Assembly (NCBI GenBank): GCA_030840665.1
Contig: JAVEEB010000417.1
Location: 1-7,429 of the forward strand
Length of the DNA: 7,429 bases
Direction: 5' to 3'
Source of the DNA: Frankiaceae bacterium
GTDB taxonomy: Bacteria; Actinomycetota; Actinomycetes; JAVEEB01
Shown here: one piece after another, positions 1 to 5,655 of the stretch
Layout: every line of letters starts with the position of its first letter
Numbering within the stretch: the first letter of the stretch is position 1
Notes under the pieces: generated by a model
Told to the model about the DNA's origin: nothing
Seen by the model: the letters and a program-made list of their open reading frames with translations, nothing else
Databases searched by the model: none
Program-made: the position numbers and the translations under genes

Positions 1-375
1 GCGATCATCGCGGCGATCATCGCCGTCGCGCTCCTTGGTCATTCAGGGGGTGGCGGCACACCCAAGCCCACGCCGACGACGTCGCGGGCCACCCCGACGG
101 CCGTCTCCTTCGACCGGAACGCCTACGTAGGCCGCCCGTACGCTGAAGTCGCCGCCGCACTGACCGCCAAAGGGCTGGTCCCGAAGCGTCAAACCGTGAG
201 CAACGCCAGCGCGCCAGATACCGTGGTCGATATCGGTAACGGACCGTTCCAGCACAACGATGTCGTCACGGTGACGGTCTCCACAGGTCCGGCGGCCACT
301 CAAACGGCCGTCGGAAACGGCACGCCAGGCGAAAAGGGCCCGGGCGGCAAAGATCACAAGAAGGGCAAAGACTAG
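1..375 (+). CDS. pknA: PknA-like Ser/Thr protein kinase, C-terminal fragment with a PASTA-like domain (5' end outside window)
   Basis: Frame 1 is open from the window edge to TAG at 373-375 (124 residues). Residues 1-13 (AIIAAIIAVALLG) are the end of a membrane-spanning helix. A Gly, then Pro/Thr-rich linker follows (about 16-34), then a PASTA-like domain at about 36-96, recognisable by VGRPYAEVAAALTAKGLVP and the closing VVTVTVSTGP. A Lys/Gly-rich tail ends in KKGKD. A membrane helix just before a C-terminal PASTA domain is the layout of PASTA kinases; PASTA-bearing penicillin-binding proteins have their helix at the N terminus. The gene overlaps pknB by one base (TAGTG), as expected for pknA ahead of pknB, so translation is probably coupled. 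In M. tuberculosis PknA I recall no PASTA domain, so this is a variant. The kinase domain is not visible; the PknA name rests on position and architecture. Confidence 0.72.
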   Translation, partial: AIIAAIIAVALLGHSGGGGTPKPTPTTSRATPTAVSFDRNAYVGRPYAEVAAALTAKGLVPKRQTVSNASAPDTVVDIGNGPFQHNDVVTVTVSTGPAATQTAVGNGTPGEKGPGGKDHKKGKD

Positions 376-2123
376 TGGTCGACTTACACGAGCCACGGCT
401 GCTCGGCGGCCGCTACGAGCTCGGCGGTCCCATCGGCCACGGCGGCATGGCAGACGTTCACGCGGGTCACGACACCCGCCTGGGCCGGGCGATTGCCGTG
501 AAGATCCTCAAGGCCGACCTGTCGAGCGATCCGCTCTTCCACTCCCGCTTCCGCCGGGAAGCACAGTCGTCGGCGGCGCTCAACCACCCGTCCATCGTGG
601 CCGTCTACGACACCGGCGAGGACGAGACCGGCCCCATCACGCAGCCCTACATCGTGATGGAGTTCGTCGACGGCCGGACCTTGCGCGAGGTGCTGCACGA
701 GGAGGGCCGGCTCATGCCGCGCCGCGCCCTCGAGATCGGCGCCGAGATCTGCTCCGCGCTCGAATACAGCCACGAGCACGGCATCGTGCACCGGGACATC
801 AAGCCCGCGAACGTGATGCTCACGCGCACGGGCGCCATCAAGGTCATGGACTTCGGCATCGCCCGTGCCGCCTCGCAGGCCTCCGTCAGCGTCACGCAGA
901 CGGCGGCTGTCCTCGGCACCGCGCAGTACCTCTCCCCGGAGCAGGCGCGCGGCGAATCGGTCGACGCCCGCAGCGACATCTACTCACTCGGCTGCCTCAT
1001 GTACGAGCTCGTGACCGGCCAGCCGCCGTTCATCGGCGACTCTCCCGTCGCCGTGGCCTACCAGCACGTCCGGGAGCAGGCGCTGCCGCCGTCGCAGCGC
1101 AATGCCGACGTCCCGCCCGCGCTCGACGCGATCATCATGAAGGCGATGGCGAAGAACCCCGCCAACCGCTACCTGACCGCGGGCGACATGCGTACAGACA
1201 TCGAGCGCGCCCTTTCCGGGCGTCCCGTCGAGGCCACCCCGCTGCTGGGGCCGCCGTCGGACGAGACCGTGATGATGGGCGCGGCCGTCGTCCCGACGCA
1301 GCGCCCCGAGAGCCACCGCGGCCGCCCGTTCGTGTACCTGCTCTTCGTCCTGCTGGTGATCGGCGTCTTCTTCGGTGCGTACAAGCTGATCTCCCACGCG
1401 CTGGCGACGAAGCCGGTCGCGACGGCGAGCGTCCCCGACGTCAAAGGCAAGACGGTCGCGGCCGCCAAAGCGGCGCTGACGGGCGCCGGCTTCGTGAACG
1501 TCACGGTCACCAACCAGACGGATCCTGTCCTCGCCGCCGGATTGGTCATCGCGCAGGATCCCGTCGGCAACTCGACGGCGGCGCTCGACCGCCCCATGGT
1601 GCTCACCGTCTCCACCGGTGCTGAGCAGGTCGCCGTGCCGACGATGGTCGGCCAGTCGAAGGACGCGGCGTCCGTCGCGCTGCAGACCGTCGGGCTGAAG
1701 CCCAAGTTCGTCGTCGTCACGTCCGACCAGCCCAAGGACCAGGTGCTGAGCGTGCAGCCGCTGGAAGGCACGAAGGTCGGCCGCGGTTCGACGGTGACCC
1801 TCACCCTCTCCAAGGGCCAGAACACGGTCCCGATCGTGATCGGCTCCAACCGCGTCGACGCCACGAAGACGCTGCAGGCAGCCGGGTTCCTGGTGAAGCT
1901 TGTGGGCGTCATCGATGACACGAGCCCCGAGGGCACGGTCATCGACCAGAACCCGCAGCCCAACTCCGACGCGCCGCCGGGGAGTGTGGTGACGATCACG
2001 TACGCGAAGCCGTCACCGCCGACGCCGACGCCGACGCCGACCACCGCCACTCCGACGCAGTCGGCCACGGACACCCCGTCGCCGTCGCCAAGTGCCACGG
2101 TGACGGCTTCGGCGACTCCCTAG
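375..2123 (+). CDS. pknB: PknB, transmembrane Ser/Thr protein kinase with three PASTA domains
   Basis: Complete 582-aa receptor kinase that phosphorylates division and wall-synthesis proteins; PASTA domains of the family bind muropeptides/lipid II outside the cell. The kinase domain (about 14-280) has a glycine loop GHGGMADV (21-28), VAIK-type Lys43, alphaC Glu62, HRDIKPAN (Asp141), DFG (159-161) and an activation loop VTQTAAVLGTAQYLSPEQ whose Thr174 and Thr176 match the autophosphorylated pair of M. tuberculosis PknB. A juxtamembrane stretch leads to one helix (about 319-338). PASTA domains lie at about 352-415, 418-481 and 484-546, followed by a Pro/Thr/Ser tail (547-582). M. tuberculosis PknB has four PASTA domains and 626 residues, so this one is a domain shorter. 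GTG at 375 is chosen because it gives a short leader before RYELG, overlaps the upstream stop, and has AAGGGC 8 nt upstream. A hairpin spans the stop codon. Confidence 0.97.
   Translation: MVDLHEPRLLGGRYELGGPIGHGGMADVHAGHDTRLGRAIAVKILKADLSSDPLFHSRFRREAQSSAALNHPSIVAVYDTGEDETGPITQPYIVMEFVDGRTLREVLHEEGRLMPRRALEIGAEICSALEYSHEHGIVHRDIKPANVMLTRTGAIKVMDFGIARAASQASVSVTQTAAVLGTAQYLSPEQARGESVDARSDIYSLGCLMYELVTGQPPFIGDSPVAVAYQHVREQALPPSQRNADVPPALDAIIMKAMAKNPANRYLTAGDMRTDIERALSGRPVEATPLLGPPSDETVMMGAAVVPTQRPESHRGRPFVYLLFVLLVIGVFFGAYKLISHALATKPVATASVPDVKGKTVAAAKAALTGAGFVNVTVTNQTDPVLAAGLVIAQDPVGNSTAALDRPMVLTVSTGAEQVAVPTMVGQSKDAASVALQTVGLKPKFVVVTSDQPKDQVLSVQPLEGTKVGRGSTVTLTLSKGQNTVPIVIGSNRVDATKTLQAAGFLVKLVGVIDDTSPEGTVIDQNPQPNSDAPPGSVVTITYAKPSPPTPTPTPTTATPTQSATDTPSPSPSATVTASATP
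2019..2040 (+). repeat. CCGACG hexanucleotide tandem repeat in the pknB tail
   Basis: Three exact CCGACG units plus most of a fourth, in frame, encode alternating Pro-Thr (PTPTPT) just after the third PASTA domain. Such short in-frame repeats can change length by slippage without a frameshift. The preceding kinase fragment has a similar but shorter Pro/Thr linker. Confidence 0.8.
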
Positions 2124-2138
2124 CAGGGCTAGTCGCCG
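2110..2138 (+). terminator. Strong GC-rich hairpin over the pknB stop codon (U-tract-less terminator candidate)
   Basis: CGGCGACT (2110-2117) pairs perfectly with AGTCGCCG (2131-2138). Inside it CCCT (2118-2121) pairs with AGGG (2125-2128) around an AGC loop, with a two-base CT bulge at 2129-2130. That gives 12 pairs, and G-U/C-G pairs can extend the base by three more. The stop TAG (2121-2123) lies in the apex. No T-run follows, so this is not a textbook intrinsic terminator, but U-less hairpins are common downstream of actinobacterial genes. Being near-symmetric it could also stop the opposing trpG transcript, about 125 bases past the trpG stop. Confidence 0.6.
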
Positions 2139-2205
2139 GGGGCCCAGCGGCTGCCCACACCTCGATCAGCCCGACCGCCGTCGCGCGCCGGCGTCACTGA
2201 CATCT

Positions 2206-2243
2206 GGCTGATGGCGGGACGACGGCCTTGGGCTGATGCCGGG
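2206..2243. repeat. Direct repeat GGCTGATGsCGGG between pknB and trpG
   Basis: GGCTGATGGCGGG (2206-2218) recurs as GGCTGATGCCGGG (2231-2243), 12 of 13 bases identical and 25 bp apart. The complement ATCAGCCC occurs at 2165-2172 and can pair with GGGCTGAT at 2230-2237. The 138-bp convergent gap (2124-2261) holds no ORF I would call, only these repeats and the hairpins. They may contribute to RNA 3'-end structure; no specific function is assigned. Confidence 0.4.
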
Positions 2244-2261
2244 CCGGCGGGGATGGGTTTC

Positions 2262-2915
2262 TCAGCCGCCGATGGCGGCGAGGCGCCGGCGCTCGACGTC
2301 CGCCGCCAGGGCGGGCGCCTTCGCGACGGCGGAGTCATCGCCGCAGGAGGCGAGCCAGTTCGCGAGCATCAGGTGGCCGCCCTGGGTGAGCACGGACTCC
2401 GGGTGGAACTGCACCCCCTCGATCGGCGCCTCCCGGTGCCGGATCGCCATGATCACGCGCGATTCCGTGGTCCAGCCGGTGGCCTCGAGCTCGTTCGGCA
2501 TCGAGTCCGGTTCGATGGCGAGCGAGTGGTAGCGGGTGGCCGTGAAGGGATCGGGCAGCCCGTCGAGCACACCCACGCCGAGGTGCGTCACCTGGCTGGT
2601 CTTGCCGTGCAGCAATTCCGGGGCGCGATCCACCGTGCCGCCGTACGCGGCCCCGATCGCCTGGTGCCCCAGGCAGACGCCGAGGAGGGGGACGTCGTGC
2701 TCGGCCGCCCAGTGCACGAGGGCAATGGAACAGCCCGCCTCTTCCGGCGTGCCGGGCCCGGGGCTGATCAGGACGCCGTCGACCCCGAGGGACGGGACGT
2801 CGCGGGGGGCGACGTCGTCATTGCGGCGGACGACGCACTCGGCGCCCAGCTGGCCCAGGTACTGCACCAGGTTGAACACGAAGCTGTCGTAGTTGTCGAC
2901 GACCAGAACGCGCAT
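2262..2915 (-). CDS. trpG: Anthranilate / aminodeoxychorismate synthase glutaminase subunit (TrpG/PabA type)
   Basis: 217-aa class I glutamine amidotransferase that hydrolyses glutamine and passes ammonia to a chorismate-using partner (TrpE for tryptophan, PabB for folate). The whole fold is visible: start MRVLVVDNYDSFVFNLVQYL, oxyanion region SPGPGTPEEA (51-60), nucleophile Cys81 in LGVCLGHQAIG, HGKTS (103-107), YHSLAI (129-134), and His171/Glu173 of the triad in VQFHPES. The last 30 or so residues are a charged Ala-rich extension beyond the usual domain. ATG at 2915 shares one base with the fadD stop (TGATG), and GGGGAG (2922-2927) sits 6 nt upstream, so translation is probably coupled and efficient. 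No TrpE or PabB partner is in the window, so tryptophan versus folate use is undecided; it may serve both. Its place beside pknB is conserved across actinobacteria (Rv0013 in M. tuberculosis). Confidence 0.95.
   Translation of the reverse strand: MRVLVVDNYDSFVFNLVQYLGQLGAECVVRRNDDVAPRDVPSLGVDGVLISPGPGTPEEAGCSIALVHWAAEHDVPLLGVCLGHQAIGAAYGGTVDRAPELLHGKTSQVTHLGVGVLDGLPDPFTATRYHSLAIEPDSMPNELEATGWTTESRVIMAIRHREAPIEGVQFHPESVLTQGGHLMLANWLASCGDDSAVAKAPALAADVERRRLAAIGG
2265..2279 (-). terminator. Hairpin at the trpG 3' end, candidate terminator
   Basis: GCCGCC (2265-2270) and GGCGGC (2274-2279) form a perfect 6-bp stem with a 3-base loop. On the minus strand it lies in the last codons of trpG and ends directly before TGA, followed by GAAACCC instead of a U-tract. 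It could mark a transcript end together with the hairpin at 2110-2138, or simply reflect Ala/Gly codons in GC-rich DNA. Confidence 0.3.
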
Positions 2916-4636
2916 CAGTTGCTCCCCTTCGCCGCCGCGGCCTTATCGCGGTCCTCGGCGACGAGCACCCTGCGCAGCACCTTCCCGATGATGCTGCGCG
3001 GCAGCTCGTCGCGAAACTCGATAACGCGCGGCACCTTGTATTTCGTGAGTTCGCGCCGGCACTGCGCGAGCACGTCGTCCGCGGTGACCGTCGCCGCCGG
3101 TGCCAGCACGACGAACGCCTTCACGATCTCACCGAACTCGCCGTCGGGCACGCCGACCACGGACACGTCCTCGATCCCCGGCAGCCGGCGGATCGCCTCT
3201 TCGACCTCGGTCGGATACACGTTGAAGCCTCCCGAGATGATGAGCTCCTTGATCCGGTCGACGATCGAGAAATAGCCGTCGGCGTCCATCACGGCGATGT
3301 CGCCCGTGCGGAGCCAGCCGCCGTCGACGAACGCGGCCGCCGTCTCCTCCGGCTTGTTCCAGTAGCCCTTCATGACCTGCGGGCCGCGTACGAGCAACTC
3401 GCCCCGATCCCCAGCCTGCACAGGAGAAGTGGGGGCATCCGGGTCGACGATCCGCGCCAACGTGCCGGTCAGCGGCAGACCGATCGTGCCGATGCGGTCG
3501 CGGCCGTCGACGGGGTTGACGTGGGTGACCGGGGAGCACTCGGACATGCCGAAGCCCTCGACGACATGGCCGCCCGACAACGCTTCGAACCCCTCCTGGA
3601 TCTCGCGCGTCAGCTTCATCGCACCCGAGATGCAGTAGCGGATCGAGCGCAGGTCGTGCTTGCCGACATCGGGTGAGTCCGTGATTGCCTTGTACATCGG
3701 CGGAACGCCCATGAAGATCGACGGCCGCCATTTGTCGATCGCCGCGAACGTCATCTGGATGTCGAAGCGGGGCAGCATCACCAGGGTGCTCATCAGCGCC
3801 ATCGCCAGATTCATGCAGCCCGTCATGCCGTACGCGTGGAACATCGGCACGACGGCGAGGACCGGCTCCACGCCCACACGCGCCTCCGGCACCCACAGCC
3901 TGGCCTGATACGCGTTCGCCACGAGGTTGGCGTGTGTCAGCATCGCGCCTTTGGCGACGCCCGTCGTCCCACCGGTGTATTGCAGGGCCGCCAGGTGCTC
4001 CCGCGCGTCGAACTGTGCTTGCGGGGCTCGCTTTTTCGACCTGGCCAGCACGTCCCGGAACTGCAGCACCGGGGCGTCGCGGGGGATCGGGAGGCTGATC
4101 GCCGCGCGCCGCCCCCGGATCGACGGCAGCGGGAGGTGCAGCAGCAGACGCTTGACGGTCGGCAGGTAGTCGGGGATGGACGTCACGATGACGTGCCGCA
4201 ACGGGGTTTGCTCGCGGACCTCCGCCACCTTCGGATACGCCATGTCGAGGCACACGATGACGACCGCCCCCGAGTCCGCCAGCTGATGGCGCAACTCGCG
4301 GGCCGTGTAGAGCGGATTGCAGCTGACCACGACGGCGCCGATGCGGGCGGCCGCGTAGAACGCGATGACCATCTGCGGGCAGTTCGGCAGCGCGAGCGCC
4401 ACCCGGTCGCCCGAGCGGACGCCGAGTTTCGTCAGCGCCGCGCCGAACCGGTCGACGGACTCCTGCAGTTCGCGGTACGTCAGGACCGTCCCGAGAAACG
4501 CAATGGCCACCGTGTCCGGGAAGGCCGCGACGGCATCGTCCAGCAGCCGCGTCAGGGGCACGCTCGGGAAGTCGAAATCCGCCGGCGTGTCCGGGTTGTA
4601 CGCCGCCAGCCACGGCCGCGAGTCGTCGCGCGTCAT
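2915..4636 (-). CDS. fadD: Long-chain fatty-acid-CoA ligase (AMP-binding, FadD/LcfA type)
   Basis: 573-aa ANL-superfamily enzyme that activates a carboxylic acid, probably a medium- or long-chain fatty acid, with ATP and joins it to CoA. Visible motifs: P-loop-like YTGGTTGVAKGAMLTH (from 220), GFGMSE (361-366), GWLRTGD (Asp446), DRIKELIISGG (Arg461), and C-terminal PRSIIGK with catalytic Lys552. NPLYTARELRHQL and the overall length match bacterial fatty-acyl-CoA ligases; no carrier-protein or thioesterase domain follows. ATG at 4636 is preferred because GGAG lies 5 nt upstream; an in-frame TTG at 4639 is possible. The stop overlaps the trpG start. A 106-bp gap with repeats separates it from the upstream sortase operon, so it may have its own promoter or leader control. 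A ligase here is not part of the usual pknB-trpG-crgA neighbourhood. Substrate chain length cannot be read from sequence; an aryl or other acid is less likely. Confidence 0.93.
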   Translation of the reverse strand: MTRDDSRPWLAAYNPDTPADFDFPSVPLTRLLDDAVAAFPDTVAIAFLGTVLTYRELQESVDRFGAALTKLGVRSGDRVALALPNCPQMVIAFYAAARIGAVVVSCNPLYTARELRHQLADSGAVVIVCLDMAYPKVAEVREQTPLRHVIVTSIPDYLPTVKRLLLHLPLPSIRGRRAAISLPIPRDAPVLQFRDVLARSKKRAPQAQFDAREHLAALQYTGGTTGVAKGAMLTHANLVANAYQARLWVPEARVGVEPVLAVVPMFHAYGMTGCMNLAMALMSTLVMLPRFDIQMTFAAIDKWRPSIFMGVPPMYKAITDSPDVGKHDLRSIRYCISGAMKLTREIQEGFEALSGGHVVEGFGMSECSPVTHVNPVDGRDRIGTIGLPLTGTLARIVDPDAPTSPVQAGDRGELLVRGPQVMKGYWNKPEETAAAFVDGGWLRTGDIAVMDADGYFSIVDRIKELIISGGFNVYPTEVEEAIRRLPGIEDVSVVGVPDGEFGEIVKAFVVLAPAATVTADDVLAQCRRELTKYKVPRVIEFRDELPRSIIGKVLRRVLVAEDRDKAAAAKGSN

Positions 4637-4648
4637 CAACTCTCCGCT
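4637..4648 (-). promoter_or_regulatory. fadD ribosome-binding site, overlapping an inverted-repeat arm
   Basis: Read on the minus strand, CGGAGAG then TTG precedes ATG at 4636. The GGAG core is 5 nt from ATG but only 2 nt from the alternative TTG, so it favours ATG. The 5' bases of this site are the end of the CCAGAGCGG arm of a 9-bp inverted repeat, so folding could limit ribosome access. Confidence 0.6.
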
Positions 4649-4735
4649 CTGGTGCCGTCGGCGCGGGTGTCAGCTCGTGCGGGGGGTCAGCTCGCGCGGG
4701 TGTCAGTTCGCACGCATGTTAGTCGCCCAGAGCGG
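4644..4735 (-). promoter_or_regulatory. 9-bp perfect inverted repeat enclosing a repeat array, candidate leader structure of fadD
   Basis: CCGCTCTGG (4644-4652) and CCAGAGCGG (4727-4735) are exact reverse complements 74 bp apart and enclose the 16-17 bp repeat array. In RNA copied from the minus strand they would form a 9-bp GC-rich stem whose 3' arm covers the start of the fadD Shine-Dalgarno. This holds only if transcription begins upstream of 4735, for example by read-through from the sortase genes. A TAACAT hexamer (minus strand, 4721-4716) fits an actinobacterial -10, but a transcript started there would lack the 5' arm and escape the stem. Roles as an operator, RNA switch or small inserted element are all inference. 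Confidence 0.4.
4661..4725. repeat. Array of about four 16-17 bp imperfect direct repeats upstream of fadD
   Basis: The unit is GCGCGGGTGTCAGCTCG on the plus strand. Copies: 4661-4677, 4679-4694 (GCGGGGGGTCAGCTCG), 4694-4710 (GCGCGGGTGTCAGTTCG) and a weaker 4710-4725 (GCACGCATGTTAGTCG). The cores TGTCAG, GGTCAG, TGTCAG and TGTTAG start at 4668, 4685, 4701 and 4717, so the spacing is 17, 16 and 16. The units are too short and lack the spacers of a CRISPR array. They may be operator half-sites for a fadD regulator or copies of a dispersed intergenic repeat. Confidence 0.7.
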
Positions 4736-4745
4736 TGCCTGGCTG

Positions 4746-4922
4746 TCAGGACGGGCTCACACCGGCCGGGTCGACGGTGACGTCGTTGAACGGGAGCCGG
4801 GGCTCCACGAAGGGGAACACCACAAAGAACAGCAACGCCAGGACGGCAGCGAGGAGGAGCACGCAGCCCAGCACCTTCGCGCCACGCCCGCCGGGCAGTT
4901 GGCGCCAGATCCAGCCGTACAT
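4746..4922 (-). CDS. Small conserved single-pass membrane protein downstream of sortase E
   Basis: 58-aa protein starting MYGWIWRQLPGG. A basic N terminus (Arg7, Arg13, Lys16) is followed by one hydrophobic helix (about 16-37) and a short outer segment EPRLPFNDVTV. From memory, proteins with this MYxWIWRxLPG start, single helix and LPFNDVTV ending recur next to class E sortase or trpG genes in many actinobacteria; no function is established that I know of. ATG at 4922 is chosen over the in-frame ATG at 4961, because it lies one base after the sortase stop (TGAGATG) and has GAAGGG 5 nt upstream; the longer form would lie inside the sortase gene. The spacing implies co-translation with the sortase, which suggests a role in its membrane environment or in division. 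Topology is inferred from the positive-inside rule. Confidence 0.85.
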   Translation of the reverse strand: MYGWIWRQLPGGRGAKVLGCVLLLAAVLALLFFVVFPFVEPRLPFNDVTVDPAGVSPS

Positions 4923-4923
4923 C

Positions 4924-5655
4924 TCAGCCCTTCGCGAGAACGTCGGGAGGGCCGTCGGCAACGGGCCTGCGCTGGTCCAGCTCGGCGTACACGATGAGTC
5001 GTTGGCTCGCGGAGTACTTCGGGTTGCACGTCGTCAATGTCAGGAGCGCCTTCGTGGGCTGTTCGTTGCCGTGGTGCGGCACGGGATTGATGACGTCGGT
5101 TGCTGTCGGCGGGACGACCTCTGAGGAGGTCACCCGGTAGACGAACCAGTCCGTCGCCGTCTGGACGACGATCGGGTCGCCGGGCTTCAGCTCGTCGATG
5201 CGGTTGAACGGGGCGCCGTACGTGGTGCGGTGGCCTGACACGACGAAGTTGCCGATGTCACCCGGGAACGCGGAGCCGGGGTAGTGGCCGGGGCCGCGCT
5301 TGAGGTCCTCGACACCGACGCCCTGCACGATGACCTTCTGGTAATCCGCCCCGAAGCGGGGGATGCGCAGGACGGCCAGCCCCGAGCCGATCGGCACCTG
5401 CGTGATGTCGAAGACCGGGGCCTTCACGGGCGGCGTGGTCGAGGTGCCCGGCGAGGGGGACGGGCCCTGCGTCGGTGTCGCCGCTGACGACGCGGCGGCC
5501 CAGGACTGGTTGAGCGCCGCCCGCAGGTTGTCCTGCTGCGCCGCGGTGTACAGGCCGGTGCCCCACAATTCGTACGCGCCGAACAGCAGCACGATGACGC
5601 CGGCGGTGACGAGCAGCTCGCCGAGCGCGCTGATGGCGCGACGCGCAGCGTTCAT
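4924..5655 (-). CDS. srtE: Class E sortase
   Basis: 243-aa membrane-anchored transpeptidase that cleaves a C-terminal sorting signal (LAXTG type in known class E enzymes) and joins the protein to peptidoglycan. A short basic N terminus leads into one helix (about 13-31). A Ser/Thr/Pro-rich linker (about 55-80) precedes the sortase barrel. Family landmarks: VLRIPRFGADY (95-105), GPGHYP (121-126), catalytic His142 in SGHRTTYG, catalytic Cys210 in LTLTTCNPKYSASQRLIV, and Arg219 in the same stretch. All three active-site residues are present. ATG at 5655 overlaps the DUF881 stop by 4 nt (ATGA); the ribosome-binding site is weak, so coupled translation is likely. No LAXTG substrate gene is in the window, which suits a housekeeping sortase acting on substrates elsewhere. 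Sortase E beside trpG, pknB and crgA is a recurrent actinobacterial arrangement. Confidence 0.95.
   Translation of the reverse strand: MNAARRAISALGELLVTAGVIVLLFGAYELWGTGLYTAAQQDNLRAALNQSWAAASSAATPTQGPSPSPGTSTTPPVKAPVFDITQVPIGSGLAVLRIPRFGADYQKVIVQGVGVEDLKRGPGHYPGSAFPGDIGNFVVSGHRTTYGAPFNRIDELKPGDPIVVQTATDWFVYRVTSSEVVPPTATDVINPVPHHGNEQPTKALLTLTTCNPKYSASQRLIVYAELDQRRPVADGPPDVLAKG

Noticed and set aside
1169..2098. 309-codon minus-strand frame opposite pknB
   Set aside because: Antisense shadow; composition mirrors the PASTA coding strand and no domain is recognisable.
2211..3275. 354-codon plus-strand frame opposite trpG and the end of fadD
   Set aside because: Antisense shadow of two well-recognised genes; no motif of its own.
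3129..4613. Long minus-strand open frame of 494 codons in another frame over fadD
   Set aside because: Arg/Gly/Pro-rich shadow of a GC-rich gene; the fadD frame carries all adenylate-forming motifs.
4661..4725. CRISPR-like array
   Set aside because: Units of 16-17 bp run end to end with no spacers and no cas gene nearby.
4716..4749. Full -35/-10 promoter for fadD from CTGACA (4749-4744) and TAACAT (4721-4716)
   Set aside because: Spacing is 22 bp, too long for a standard promoter, and CTGACA belongs to the 3' end of the upstream gene; only the -10-like hexamer is kept as a possibility.
3836..4780. 314-codon plus-strand frame opposite fadD and the repeat gap
   Set aside because: Arg/Gly/His-rich translation typical of GC-rich antisense; no domain and no good start.
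4923..4961. Upstream ATG at 4961 for the small membrane protein (71 aa)
   Set aside because: Lies inside the sortase gene, lacks a ribosome-binding site, and the 4922 start matches the family's MYGW beginning.
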